Positions 36,434 to 45,709 are shown, counted from the first letter of the stretch. The stretch: 64,000 nt of DNA from Acetomicrobium hydrogeniformans (GCA_016841745.1 JAENYO010000002.1:62001-126000); one strand, 5' to 3'. Notes: generated by a model not told the origin, from the letters alone. Program-made: numbers and translations.

Positions 36434-36634
36434 TTGACAAACGGAACAGTTAAGTGGTTCAACGGCACAAAGGGTTATGGTTTCATCACCGGAGAAGATG
36501 AGAAAGATTATTTCGTGCATTTCAGCGTGATCAATGTTGATGGTTTTAAGACTCTTGATGAGGGTCAGGCAGTAACCTTCGACATCGAGAACGGTCAGAA
36601 GGGGCCCCAGGCCAGTAACGTAACGCCTGTGTAA
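36434..36634 (+). CDS. csp: cold-shock protein (CspA family), first copy
   Basis: A 66-residue single OB-fold RNA chaperone with the RNP1 motif [10 protein letters not shown] and the RNP2 motif YFVHFSVI. It binds single-stranded RNA and melts structure. TTG 36434 lies nine bases after AGGAGG. It is almost identical to the gene at 36924, and even the bases around the stop and just after it are shared, so the pair arose by tandem duplication. Confidence 0.95.
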   Translation: MTNGTVKWFNGTKGYGFITGEDEKDYFVHFSVINVDGFKTLDEGQAVTFDIENGQKGPQASNVTPV

Positions 36635-36701
36635 GCAGCTTCCTTTCTGCTGAAATATATAAGATTTTATAAATCTCACTGTTTCACAGAACTGAAGTCA
36701 T

Positions 36702-36734
36702 AAGTGACGGCCTTTCAAGGCCGTCACTTTTTTT
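36702..36734 (+). terminator. terminator after the first cold-shock gene
   Basis: A 13-bp perfect stem (AAGTGACGGCCTT and its complement) with a 2-nt loop, ending in TTTTTTT. Confidence 0.95.
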
Positions 36735-36841
36735 ATTCACTTTGAAATAAGAAAAATCAGGAAATTACTATGCCTTTACGAGGAAAACAGCCCAAATTAG
36801 ACCTAAAATGAAATAATTACCTAAAAACTTTAAAAAAAGAG

Positions 36842-36871
36842 TTGACAAACTGGGGGATTAACCTTTATGTT
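36842..36871 (+). promoter_or_regulatory. promoter of the second cold-shock gene
   Basis: TTGACA at 36842-36847 and TATGTT at 36866-36871 are 18 bases apart. The predicted leader, about 46 bases, equals that of the first copy, supporting the assignment. The -10 box is weaker. Confidence 0.65.
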
Positions 36872-36923
36872 GGTTATGCTGCTATATAGACGGCAGATGA
36901 AAACATTTTAGGAGGTTACAAAT

Positions 36924-37124
36924 TTGAGTCAGGGAACAGTCAAATGGTTCAACGGTAGCAAGGGTTATGGTTTTATTACTGGCGAAGACGGCAAGGATTA
37001 TTTCGTTCATTTCAGCGCGATCAATGTCGATGGCTTCAAGACCCTCGATGAGGGCCAGAAGGTTACCTTTGATGTTGAGTCCGGCCCGAAGGGACCACAG
37101 GCATCTAACGTAACGCCTGTGTAA
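36924..37124 (+). CDS. csp: cold-shock protein (CspA family), second copy
   Basis: A 66-residue OB-fold protein with [10 protein letters not shown] and YFVHFSAI. Differences from the first copy are mostly conservative, and many codons differ at third positions. TTG 36924 follows AGGAGG. It has its own promoter and terminator, so it is a separate transcription unit and could respond differently. Confidence 0.95.
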   Translation: MSQGTVKWFNGSKGYGFITGEDGKDYFVHFSAINVDGFKTLDEGQKVTFDVESGPKGPQASNVTPV

Positions 37125-37190
37125 GCAGCTTCCTTTCTGCCGGAGTGTATTTCATTTCATAGAACTTTATTTCAGCAGAAGCGAAGGCAT

Positions 37191-37223
37191 AAGCGGCGGT
37201 CCGAATGGACCGCCGCTTTTTTA
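37191..37223 (+). terminator. terminator after the second cold-shock gene
   Basis: AAGCGGCGGTCC-GAAT-GGACCGCCGCTT, a perfect 12-bp stem, followed by TTTT. Confidence 0.95.
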
Positions 37224-37420
37224 CATTAGGGTCTTAAGTCCCTTGACAAAACCTCTTCTATTAGTTAGATTCTTAGCATGGTGAATTAAAGAACTATCAT
37301 AATGTTTTCGTCCTCAAGTGAATGCTGGGAATTTATCTTTCATTTCAGAAATTGCCGCAATTATTCTTCCTGACTCGCCAATCAGTTTCTTTAACACAAA
37401 AGAATATGGAGGGGAGTGAA

Positions 37421-38422
37421 ATGATCAAGGCGATCTTTAAGGCTTTTATTGTTATTATTCTTGTTATTTTTCTTTTTTCATGTCGAGTACTTTTCTGTGA
37501 CAGGGCTTTTGCCCTCTTTCCAGGAGAACCCCTTGCTTCGAATGATGTAATAGCCTTTGGCGGTGACGATGGTTCGAATATCCTTCAAAATTCAACAGAA
37601 ATCACCCTTGAGATGGAGTATATTGGTGAAGACCTGTTGTGGACGGGGACTTCGAATGATGTTGATGGACTGTTGATAAGAACTCTGGTGAGGTCGGCAG
37701 AGATGGATGCAGTATTTCACCTTCCCTGAGGCTGACAATCCTTTACCGTGAGTTTCACGGGTATCACAGGTTCAGAGAATGTCCCAGGACTTGAATGTGA
37801 CGAAGGATATGTTCTGAAATGGGATATTCCCATGGAGGATCAGATCCTGTGGGGCAGTATGTACGTTTACAGGAAGGCTGGCAACAAACAGATTCCTGTC
37901 GATGTTGTATATCTTGAAGAAGGACTGCACCTCGATCTGTATTGTATGAACGAGAACAGTAGCCTTTCTGAAGCCTGGCCGGTTGGAGAATGTTCTGATA
38001 CGGACCTCCAGGTCTGCATAAACGATTTTGTGAAGGAATGTGAAGCAACTGATCATCTTTTCTTTGTTATTTTCAACAGGGGAACGGAAATACCTCAACT
38101 CTCCATTGAGCCGGACTGGTATAGTTATCCCAGCTTTAATGATAGCCAGGAAAGGTATCTCAATGTTGTGGAAGAAAACGGGATCCCTCCAGGTTTATGC
38201 ACCATAGTGGATCTTGGACCACTGTCAGAACTTGGAGGTCTGGCTAGTCTTTCTTTTTCTGATGGCAGCAGTCTTAACCTTACCTGGGATGAGAGTCCCG
38301 GCGGCGATGACCAGACTCCTGGAAATTCATCCTCCTCAGGTGGATGTGCTTTAAGCCTTCTAAGCAGAGAAAGCTTTGTAATATTCCTTGCCCTTTTCCT
38401 GGTATTCGTGTGGAAGCCGTAG
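37421..38422 (+). pseudogene. secreted Synerg-CTERM-type protein gene interrupted by two in-frame TGA codons
   Basis: The reading frame from ATG 37421 (behind GGAGGGGAG) encodes a signal-like hydrophobic N-terminus (about residues 7-32) and an extracellular region. It meets TGA at 37727-37729 and 37733-37735, then continues in the same frame to 38422. The end has SSSSGGC, a hydrophobic stretch and a short tail with Arg and Lys, like the Synerg-CTERM surface-sorting signal. The GTG at 37748 has no ribosome binding site, so the second half is unlikely to be a separate gene. Explanations are two compensating homopolymer indels (CCC and TTT), a real pseudogene, or stop-codon recoding. The protein's role is unknown. 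Confidence 0.65.
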
Positions 38423-38460
38423 AAAGCAGTATCCGGGCTTAAGCTGGAACTGATAGTCAC

Positions 38461-38502
38461 TATAGCCAGGCCAGGCCGAAATCTCGGCCTGGCCTGGCTA
38501 TA
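38461..38502. terminator. strong hairpin after the Synerg-CTERM gene
   Basis: A perfect 19-bp G+C-rich stem (TATAGCCAGGCCAGGCCGA with its complement) closes an AATC loop. There is no T-run, so it may stabilise the transcript end or terminate weakly. Confidence 0.7.
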
Positions 38503-38612
38503 TGAAAACAATTATCATTATGATATGGTATTAAAAACTTTCATAATGGATCTTTTAAATCATGGAACAATAAAAGATCAGAGAATGATTCTCAGCGGGG
38601 GAGGATGCATAT

Positions 38613-39425
38613 ATGAAACTTACAGTAGCAGTGGAGAACATGGCAGTATCTGGAGAACTGATGGGGGAGTATGGTTTGAGTCTTTATCTGACCGATGGAG
38701 AGAGGAATATCCTTATGGATACCGGGCAAGGCAGAACCCTTATCTATAACTCTAAAGTCCTTGGTTTAGATCTCACCAGGGTTGATACCCTCCTTCTGAG
38801 TCATGGCCACTATGATCATGTGGGTGGTTTTTCGGAGACAATTATTCAGAACAGTCAGATGAAGGTGTGGGGTCACGAAAGAATTGGAGACCCTCATATG
38901 GCTATCAGGAACGGCAAACCCACCTTTGCTGGATGTCACATCAACATGGATGTAATTGATTTCAATCCTGTTCGTGGCCTGACAAAGATAACCGATAAGG
39001 TCTGGGGTGTTGAGATTCCCGTGGAGACAAGGGATCCTGAATTCTGGGACAGGCCGGAGAACCTTGTGGTGCCCTCCGGAGATGGATGGGAACTGGATCC
39101 CTTCCACGATGATCTTGGTTTTGTGGTGGAAGGAGAGCATGGGTTGAGTGTTATCCTTGGTTGTTCCCATTCAGGTGTTCTGAACATCCTGGATACCGTT
39201 TCCAGACATTTCAATACGAATCGTTTCCATACAGTAATAGGCGGGATGCATACCAGGGCTTTCAAGGCAGAAAAACTTGGAAAACTGACAGGTGAACTTG
39301 TAAATCGCTTCGAGGTGGAGAAGTGGAGACCCTGTCACTGTTCCGGTTTTGGCGCAGCAGCAGCCCTTGCTTCCAGACATGGCAATGTTGATTGGGCAGG
39401 GGCCGGGGTTGAGCTGAAACTCTAG
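38613..39425 (+). CDS. MBL-fold metallohydrolase (dihydropterin-linked phosphate synthase-like)
   Basis: A metallo-beta-lactamase-fold protein of 270 residues with the metal motif LLSHGHYDHVGG, ILGCSHSGVLNIL and GGMHTRAF, and the late CHCSGFGA. This arrangement matches the family often annotated as 7,8-dihydropterin-6-yl-methyl-4-(beta-D-ribofuranosyl)aminobenzene 5'-phosphate synthase, but many members have unknown substrates. The ATG follows GGGGGAGG. It ends at a terminator shared with the convergent lysine aminotransferase gene. Confidence 0.8.
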   Translation: MKLTVAVENMAVSGELMGEYGLSLYLTDGERNILMDTGQGRTLIYNSKVLGLDLTRVDTLLLSHGHYDHVGGFSETIIQNSQMKVWGHERIGDPHMAIRNGKPTFAGCHINMDVIDFNPVRGLTKITDKVWGVEIPVETRDPEFWDRPENLVVPSGDGWELDPFHDDLGFVVEGEHGLSVILGCSHSGVLNILDTVSRHFNTNRFHTVIGGMHTRAFKAEKLGKLTGELVNRFEVEKWRPCHCSGFGAAAALASRHGNVDWAGAGVELKL

Positions 39426-39459
39426 CAAGTTGCCCGGACAGAATAGAACGGATAATATA

Positions 39460-39493
39460 AAAGCCCCGGGCAAATCTCTCCCGGGGCTTTCCT
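39460..39493. terminator. bidirectional terminator between the MBL and lysine aminotransferase genes
   Basis: AAAGCCCCGGG and CCCGGGGCTTT form an 11-bp stem with a 9-nt loop between two convergent genes. Confidence 0.85.
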
Positions 39494-39507
39494 GTTTCCG
39501 ATCTTTT

Positions 39508-40866
39508 CTAGAGATTCTTAAGGCACTTGCGGCTAATGTCCATGCCTTTCTGGATATCCTCAAGAGGTACATTCAGAGCCGGTCTATAGCGGATGGTCAA
39601 TGGTCCGCATGGCAGGATAAGCATCTTTTCACCATGGAGGGCCTTGAGAAGCTTATTTCTGGTTTCAGTGTCCGGAAGGTCGTAGGCACACATAAGTCCC
39701 TTACCTCTTACATTAGAGATCATGGGGAATTCCTTCTGGAGTTCCTTCAATCCATTCAGCAGGGCTGGACCAGCAGTATTGGCAACATAGTCAAGGGTAT
39801 TTTCCTCGAGGTATATTTCGAGGTAGCGCTGTGCCCTTACCATATCTACAAGGTTGCCGCCCCAGGTGGAATTGATCCTGCTCGATGTTTCCCAGCAGTT
39901 AGCTTCCACTTCATCAAGACGGGAAGTGGTGCATATTCCGCAGATCTGGGCTTTTTTCCCAAAAGCGAAAATGTCGGGCTTTACGTCATAGTGTTCAAAG
40001 GCCCACATCTTTCCTGTAATACCCATTCCGCACTGAACTTCGTCAAAGATGAGCAGCATCTCGTTCTCATCACATATTTTACGAAGGGTTCTCAGAAATT
40101 CTCCCCGGAACTGGTTATCTCCACCCTCACCCTGGATGGTTTCTACGATAATGGCACAGATATCATCGGGGTTGTCCGCAATGGCCTCGTGAATCTGCTT
40201 GATGGACTGCAGTTCAGCCCATTTGATCATATTAAGGTTTTCTTCCATGGGCCAGTAGATCTTTGGATTCAGAACCCTGATCCAGTCGTTATACTTGGCG
40301 AAATACTTATGTTTATTGGGATCATGGGTATTGGTAAGGCTGAGGGTATATCCGCTTCTCCCGTGGAAAGCCTCATTGAAATGGATGACCTTTGTTCCCC
40401 GTTTTCCCTTTATAGCTCCGCCCTCTGTAAGTTTTCCCGCAGCTATGAGTTTTCGTACCTTCCAGTCCATGGCTGCCTTCAATGCGTTTTCGATGGCCAG
40501 TGTGCCGTAATCTATGAAGAAAAGGTGTTCGAAACCTTCAGGAACTGCGACAGTGTCAAAGGCCTTAACGAACTGTGCCATTTCTATGGTGTAGATATCG
40601 GAATTGGCAACCTTGTTTATTGCAGCTCTGAAGATCTTCTCCTTGAACTCTTCTGTATTCAGCTTTGGGTGGTTCATCCCAAAGGGAGCAGATGCGAAGA
40701 ATGTGTAGAAATCAAGCCATTCGTCTCCATTGATGGCATTAACGATGTGGCTTCCCTTTGATTTCGCCATATCGATGACTATATCAAAACCATCCCTGAG
40801 CATACGGGATTCAATAGTGGAGAAAACATCCTTTGCCTCTACTGAAAAATCGAAATCTTTTACCAC
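39508..40866 (-). CDS. lat: L-lysine 6-transaminase
   Basis: A class III PLP aminotransferase moving the epsilon-amino group of lysine (possibly the delta group of ornithine) to 2-oxoglutarate. Blocks: FTFFASAPFGMNHPKL near the start, FIDYGTLAIENALKAAMDWK, HFNEAFHGRSGYTLSLTNT, IIVETIQGEGGDN, LIFDEVQCGMGITGKMWAFE and FAFGKKAQICG with the PLP lysine. These follow the LAT family and not ordinary ornithine aminotransferases. GTG 40866 lies eight bases after GGAGG; the longer TTG start lacks a binding site. It is the third gene of the ornithine carbamoyltransferase-carbamate kinase operon. Confidence 0.88.
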   Translation of the reverse strand: MVKDFDFSVEAKDVFSTIESRMLRDGFDIVIDMAKSKGSHIVNAINGDEWLDFYTFFASAPFGMNHPKLNTEEFKEKIFRAAINKVANSDIYTIEMAQFVKAFDTVAVPEGFEHLFFIDYGTLAIENALKAAMDWKVRKLIAAGKLTEGGAIKGKRGTKVIHFNEAFHGRSGYTLSLTNTHDPNKHKYFAKYNDWIRVLNPKIYWPMEENLNMIKWAELQSIKQIHEAIADNPDDICAIIVETIQGEGGDNQFRGEFLRTLRKICDENEMLLIFDEVQCGMGITGKMWAFEHYDVKPDIFAFGKKAQICGICTTSRLDEVEANCWETSSRINSTWGGNLVDMVRAQRYLEIYLEENTLDYVANTAGPALLNGLKELQKEFPMISNVRGKGLMCAYDLPDTETRNKLLKALHGEKMLILPCGPLTIRYRPALNVPLEDIQKGMDISRKCLKNL

Positions 40867-40922
40867 TTTTTCGTCCTCCCTCAAAATTGGTTAATTTTAA
40901 GTTTGCTGGGTGAAAAGCCCTT

Positions 40923-41867
40923 TCACCGGGTTATCTGGGTTCCGGCATTGCCACTGAGTGCTTCAAGGGCATGATCGAGGCTTGAGATAATGGCCCTTTG
41001 TCCCCCATTTTTCACAAATCTCAATGCAGCTTCTACCTTGGGTCCCATGGAACCGGCTTTAAAATGTCCCAGGGCCTTGAGGTCTTCCAGCTCCTGGACT
41101 GATACTTTTTCAAGCCATTTCTGATGCGGAGAGTTGTAGTTTATTGCAACATTGGGAACGTCTGTCAGTATGACGAAGATATCCGCATCAAGTTCCTGAG
41201 CGAGTTTTTCGCCTGCAAGATCCTTATCGATGACGGCTTCGACTCCTGCATAATTCCCCTTTTTATCTCTGATCACGGGGATACCGCCGCCTCCCGAAGC
41301 AACTACGATAAATCCGTCCTTAACAAGGTGTCGAATAACATCCCTTTCCACGATTCCCTTTGGATCAGGAGAGGGTACAACCCTTCGCCAGCCCCTTCCT
41401 GCATCTTCTATCCAGGTTTCACCCTTTTCGTCCATTTTATTCCGTGCCACCTCTTCGGTATAGAATGGACCTACAGGCTTGGTAGGTTTTTTGAAGGCAA
41501 TGTCTTCCGGGTCGACTTCGACCCTTGTTACTACGCAGACAGGGTTTCTGCCCGATACTCCGTGTTCAGCCATGGCATTGGAAAGACACTGGGAAAACAT
41601 GTATCCTATAAAGCCCTGGCTCTCTGCCCCGCAGTAATCCATGGGCATAGCCGGTACATGACTGCTTCCCAGTTCATTCTGGATAAGAAGGGCTCCTACC
41701 TGCGGCCCGTTCCCGTGGGTCAGCGCGACATCATATCCTGCTTCTATCATCCTTACGATCTGACTCACTGTCTTATGGACATTTGCCATCTGTTCGGAGG
41801 AAGTTCCCCTTTGACCTGGCTGTAGAATTGCATTTCCTCCCAGCGCTACTACTACTCTTTCTCCCAT
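40923..41867 (-). CDS. arcC: carbamate kinase
   Basis: Makes ATP from carbamoyl phosphate and ADP, the energy-yielding step of the arginine deiminase route. The sequence VVALGGNAILQPGQRGT, LTHGNGPQVG, VASGGGGIPVI and KVEAALRFV is typical of the family; length 314. ATG 41867 follows AAGGGGGA. It lies between the ornithine carbamoyltransferase and lysine aminotransferase genes. No arginine deiminase gene is present in the window. Confidence 0.95.
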   Translation of the reverse strand: MGERVVVALGGNAILQPGQRGTSSEQMANVHKTVSQIVRMIEAGYDVALTHGNGPQVGALLIQNELGSSHVPAMPMDYCGAESQGFIGYMFSQCLSNAMAEHGVSGRNPVCVVTRVEVDPEDIAFKKPTKPVGPFYTEEVARNKMDEKGETWIEDAGRGWRRVVPSPDPKGIVERDVIRHLVKDGFIVVASGGGGIPVIRDKKGNYAGVEAVIDKDLAGEKLAQELDADIFVILTDVPNVAINYNSPHQKWLEKVSVQELEDLKALGHFKAGSMGPKVEAALRFVKNGGQRAIISSLDHALEALSGNAGTQITR

Positions 41868-41977
41868 CACTATCCCCCTTATATCTTTCCCCTGTTTGAC
41901 CAGGGAAGGGAAAGGAAATATATGGATTCTCTTTCCCCTCTGTTTCTCTATAGGTCAGGTGAAATTGGATCTCTGGT

Positions 41978-42925
41978 CTAAAGGTTGCCTATGGTTGCTA
42001 CCATGACAGCTTTTATGGTGTGCATCCTGTTCTCAGCCTCGTCAAAAACTTTGGACGCGGCTGATTCAAAGACATCCTCAGTTACTTCCTGGCCCTTGTT
42101 CGCTGGAAGACAGTGAAGGAAAATGGTATCGTCCCTTCCTGTAGCCTTCATGACTTCTGCATTGACCTGGTAGGGCTGAAGAAGGGCCTTCCTGGCGGCT
42201 TTCTGGTCTTCCTCACCCATGGATACCCATACATCGGTATAAATTGCATCGGCACCTTTAACTGCATCAAGGATGTCTGTATGGAGTTCTATGACGCAGC
42301 CATTTTCTTCTGCTATCCTGCGACATTCCGCAACGAGACCCTCTTCAGGGAAGAGACTGTCAGGTGCGGCGATAACAAAGTCTATACCCATCTTTGCGGA
42401 TCCTATCATAAGTGAATTTGCCATGTTGTTCCTTCCGTCTCCGGCATAGACCAGCCTGAGTCCCTTAAGACATCCGAAATTCTCCTGCATTGTAAGGAAG
42501 TCAGCCAGGATTTGAGTCGGATGGTAGGAGTCAGTGAGACCGTTCCAGACCGGAACACCGGCATATTCTGCAAGTTCTTCCACCATGGACTGTTTGAATC
42601 CCCTGAACTGGATACCATCGAACATCCTTCCAAGAACCCGTGCAGTGTCCTTGACATCTTCTTTTCCACCGAGATGAATATCGTTTTTCCCCAGGAATTC
42701 AGCATATCCGCCTTCATCCTGGCATCCCACCGTGAAAGCGCACCTGGTCCTGGTAGAAGCCTTTTCGAAAAGGAGGGCAATGCTTTTCCCCTCGAGCAGC
42801 TTTGTCCTTATACCCGCCCTCTTTTTGACCTTTAGATCCATGGACAGTTGAAGCAGGTACTGGATCTCCTGGGTACTGAAATCCTTGAGTGTCAGAAAAT
42901 GTCTTCCTTTGAGATTAAATGGCAT
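41978..42925 (-). CDS. argF: ornithine carbamoyltransferase
   Basis: A 315-residue carbamoyltransferase: [12 protein letters not shown] binds carbamoyl phosphate, [18 protein letters not shown] binds ornithine, and [14 protein letters not shown] closes the site. Placement with arcC points to catabolic use, splitting citrulline to carbamoyl phosphate and ornithine. It is the first gene of the minus-strand operon. The divergent GntR gene and the palindrome at 43020-43036 suggest its regulation. Confidence 0.95.
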   Translation of the reverse strand: MPFNLKGRHFLTLKDFSTQEIQYLLQLSMDLKVKKRAGIRTKLLEGKSIALLFEKASTRTRCAFTVGCQDEGGYAEFLGKNDIHLGGKEDVKDTARVLGRMFDGIQFRGFKQSMVEELAEYAGVPVWNGLTDSYHPTQILADFLTMQENFGCLKGLRLVYAGDGRNNMANSLMIGSAKMGIDFVIAAPDSLFPEEGLVAECRRIAEENGCVIELHTDILDAVKGADAIYTDVWVSMGEEDQKAARKALLQPYQVNAEVMKATGRDDTIFLHCLPANKGQEVTEDVFESAASKVFDEAENRMHTIKAVMVATIGNL

Positions 42926-43010
42926 TTTCTCAAACCTCCCATTTTTTATTTTTCAAACGCTTAACGATAAAGGTTCGATAATTGAATGTGGAAATTTATT
43001 GATTCCTAGT

Positions 43011-43036
43011 ATATCATATTGATATATGATATATCA
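43011..43036. promoter_or_regulatory. overlapping palindromes between the arc/lat operon and the GntR gene
   Basis: TGATATAT-G-ATATATCA at 43020-43036 is a perfect 8-1-8 palindrome. It overlaps a second inverted repeat, ATATCATAT-N4-ATATGATAT, at 43011-43032. Location in the divergent gap makes it a strong operator candidate for the neighbouring GntR protein. Confidence 0.6.
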
Positions 43037-43172
43037 GATATCAGTTGTTTTTCAATCATTTTCTTTCAGGAGTCAATCACTGTGTAAATAAAATTTGAAG
43101 AAGGCTCCAGCGCAATGAATTGTACATCCTGCAGGAAAGACATTATTTCTGCCGGAAAAAGGGGAATATACA

Positions 43173-43850
43173 ATGATCACAGATCCGATTCTGAATAATA
43201 AATCCTTGCGTCAGCAGGTTTATGAATATCTGAGAAATGAAATGATAAAGGGCAATTTCAGGCCAGGTTCCTTTCTGAAACTGAAAGAGATCGGGGCAAA
43301 TCTGGGCATAAGTGTTACTCCCCTTCGAGAAGCCCTGCTTCAATTGGAAGTACAGGGTTTCATAACCATTTACCCAAGGCGGGGATTTGTGGTTAACGAG
43401 CTGAGCCTGGAGGATATCAAGTTTGCCTACCAGATAATAGGAGCCCTTGAGTCATCTGTAGTTATCAATGAACAAGATAAGATAAAACCCCATGTAATCC
43501 AGTTACTGAAGGAAAAGAACAAGGCTCTCCGGGTATTACTTGAAAAGGGCAACTATAATGAGTATTTTCTTCTGATGGACGAGTTTCACGATGTGCTGGT
43601 CAACCTGTCTTCCAATGAAGGTTTGAAGGATATTCTGAACATCCACAAGAGCAGGATCTATGATTTTCCCCCAAAGGGAAATTTCCCTTTCCTTGGAACC
43701 TGGGGCGATGGTTCCTGTGAAGAACATGAACATATTATACAACTTCTCGAAAAGGGCAATTTTTTTGAAGCAGCAAGGTATTTAAGGGATGAACACTGGT
43801 CTTTTACAGTCCATGAGGATTACATAAAACATTATTACCAGCCTGAGTAA
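43173..43850 (+). CDS. GntR-family regulator, FadR/FCD type
   Basis: The 225 residues consist of a winged helix (about 8-75; LKLKEIGANLGISVTPLREA) and an FCD ligand domain. It faces away from the ornithine carbamoyltransferase operon across a 247-base gap with strong palindromes, so it likely regulates that operon and itself in response to an amino acid or a breakdown product. ATG 43173 follows AAAAGGGG. Confidence 0.9.
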   Translation: MITDPILNNKSLRQQVYEYLRNEMIKGNFRPGSFLKLKEIGANLGISVTPLREALLQLEVQGFITIYPRRGFVVNELSLEDIKFAYQIIGALESSVVINEQDKIKPHVIQLLKEKNKALRVLLEKGNYNEYFLLMDEFHDVLVNLSSNEGLKDILNIHKSRIYDFPPKGNFPFLGTWGDGSCEEHEHIIQLLEKGNFFEAARYLRDEHWSFTVHEDYIKHYYQPE

Positions 43851-43872
43851 AAACAGTCTTTGTTTTTTACTG

Positions 43873-43907
43873 AAAGAGGAGACTTGAATGACACGTCTCC
43901 TCTTTTG
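43873..43907 (+). terminator. terminator after the GntR gene
   Basis: AAAGAGGAGAC and GTCTCCTCTTT form an 11-bp stem around an 11-nt loop, with TTTT at the end. It can also serve the convergent minus-strand gene. Confidence 0.8.
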
Positions 43908-44441
43908 TTATCTTCCTTTTCTTAAAAAAGTTCCTCCGAAGACGCTTTTAAGGTCTACAAGAAAGGCAAATCCTTCGTAATCGTGGGCGAGATCAAGGAC
44001 ATGTCTGTAGCTTTTCCTGTCACAGACCACTTTAAGTACGAGGCGCATACCGCCCTTGCCCTCACCTCTGAGGACGGTGGTCCCGAAACCTTCGGCCCGA
44101 AGTTTCACCACCAGTTCCAAGCCTTTCTCTACATCGGAAAGGATAGCCTCTACGAGTACATGGGCATTCATGATCTTTTCCTCAATGAAAGAGCCCATAA
44201 AGTTACCGGTAGCGAATCCTCCGGCGTAGGCGATTATATTAGCCATGTTGTCGAGACCGCCTGCTTTAAGAACATAGGTAAGGGAAAATAGATAGATCAG
44301 TATTTCGAAAAAACCGACGAAGGCCGCCTGCAGTCTTTTCCCCTTAACTATGAGCAGCATTCTGAATGTAGCCATGGAAACATCGCAGACCCTTGCTGCG
44401 AAAATAAGAATTGTAGATAGGACCACTATATTACTTAGCAA
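43908..44441 (-). CDS. UPF0316 membrane protein (DUF5698/DUF2179)
   Basis: The 177 residues form three N-terminal membrane helices (about 5-90, with ARVCDVSMATFRMLLIVKG) and a soluble DUF2179 domain (LRAEGFGTTVLRGEGKGG). The function of this family is unknown; DUF2179 is a small regulatory domain. TTG 44441 follows GAGGGG. The gene stands alone, convergent with the GntR gene. Confidence 0.85.
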   Translation of the reverse strand: MLSNIVVLSTILIFAARVCDVSMATFRMLLIVKGKRLQAAFVGFFEILIYLFSLTYVLKAGGLDNMANIIAYAGGFATGNFMGSFIEEKIMNAHVLVEAILSDVEKGLELVVKLRAEGFGTTVLRGEGKGGMRLVLKVVCDRKSYRHVLDLAHDYEGFAFLVDLKSVFGGTFLRKGR

Positions 44442-44491
44442 AATTATCCCCTCACAAGATATATATTATTTATTGACTTTTCCTGAAGGAC

Positions 44492-45709
44492 TCAGTCCCA
44501 TTTTCTGGATAGGATGACCGGAAGTGAAAGACTCGGTATAACTCCCATGAGGATCATGATGACGGGCAGTCCGAAATGGTCAGCAATAGCACCGAGAAAT
44601 ACTGTGAAAACCCCTCCGAAACCGAAGGCGAATCCCATAATGATGGAGCTTGCCATACCCCTTGCATGAGGAGCCATCCGCTGTGCCATGGCATTGGTTA
44701 TGGGTTCCGTCGCGGTAAGCAGTGAAAATCCGATCATATAGAGGCTTATAGATATTATTCCCTCCGAAAGGGCTGCCGGAACGAGAAAAAAGGGTGTGAT
44801 GATCAATAGAACTATAAGTGCCTTTCTTGGGCCAAAAAGGTCAGCCATTTTTCCGCATATTATGGGAGAGATGGATGAACCTATGGTGATTATGAAAAGC
44901 ACAGTCCCTATGGTAGCCAGAGAGCCACCTTTTGCAGCTATTACGAGGGGAAGAAAGAACCTCAGACCCTGCCCCGTGACTGCCCTCAGGAATGCAACTA
45001 TCCATATCCTGTAAACTACCTGGAACACATCCCAGAAGTTCCTGAAAAATCCTCCTGTTGCCGGTTTGAAATCCTTTCCTTCCTGGATGGACGGGATGTA
45101 GTGATAGATCAGTCCAATCGTTATCAATACGGGTATCATGGCAACAACAGGCATCCAGTGATAATTGAAGATCTTGACAAGGCCTACTGCGTAGAGCGGG
45201 CTTAAAGCCCCAGCAAGCATTCCTGCGAATCCGAAGAAGGCAAGAGATGAAGAAAGAGTCACTTCACTGCATAGATGACCTACGCTTCCACTTCCCTGGG
45301 GGTGATATACGGCAGTGCCTATTCCCCATATGAGAACAAAGACCAGGGCTGTAAGGTAATTGGGAGCCATTGGAAGAAGAGTTGCTCCCAGGCATGCTAA
45401 CACGGGTCCGGAGATCATGTACCTGGGTGAAGTTGTCTTATCTGCAAGATAGCCGAAAAGAGGTTGTCCCACCATATTTATGAATCCGGATATGGAGTTG
45501 AGAAAACCAGCCTGGGCAAGGGAAATACCCAGCTTTTCAACAATACCCGGTATGAAAGTAGGCAGGAAGGACAGATGAATATCGTTGATAAAGTGAGCCA
45601 GGCATATGATGGCTATCTGGAGAGCCGGTCTTTTTGTTTTTGTCTGGAAAATAGATATTTTGCTGTCCTCCAAATATAATATTCTAAATACAGATGTACA
45701 TTCTAACAT
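44492..45709 (-). CDS. MFS transporter, fosmidomycin-resistance (Fsr) family
   Basis: A twelve-helix major facilitator. AHFINDIHLSFLPTFIPGI and WGIGTAVYHPQGSGSVGHL are signatures of the Fsr group, which exports small molecules and is often annotated for fosmidomycin. The start is unclear. The frame opens with ATG 45709, which has no ribosome binding site. The only strong site, GGAGG, is inside the reading frame, eight bases before an ATA at 45658, and no ATG, GTG or TTG follows it before the first helix. The mature N-terminus is therefore uncertain. Confidence 0.85.
   Translation of the reverse strand: MLECTSVFRILYLEDSKISIFQTKTKRPALQIAIICLAHFINDIHLSFLPTFIPGIVEKLGISLAQAGFLNSISGFINMVGQPLFGYLADKTTSPRYMISGPVLACLGATLLPMAPNYLTALVFVLIWGIGTAVYHPQGSGSVGHLCSEVTLSSSLAFFGFAGMLAGALSPLYAVGLVKIFNYHWMPVVAMIPVLITIGLIYHYIPSIQEGKDFKPATGGFFRNFWDVFQVVYRIWIVAFLRAVTGQGLRFFLPLVIAAKGGSLATIGTVLFIITIGSSISPIICGKMADLFGPRKALIVLLIITPFFLVPAALSEGIISISLYMIGFSLLTATEPITNAMAQRMAPHARGMASSIIMGFAFGFGGVFTVFLGAIADHFGLPVIMILMGVIPSLSLPVILSRKWD

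Noticed and set aside
37748-38422. The second half of the Synerg-CTERM gene as an independent gene from GTG 37748
   Set aside because: No ribosome binding site is near this codon, no signal peptide follows, and the frame is the same as the upstream half that has both.
39430-40761. Long plus-strand reading frame of 443 codons
   Set aside because: It lies entirely opposite the lysine aminotransferase gene, whose translation shows clear family motifs; the long frame is a codon-bias shadow.
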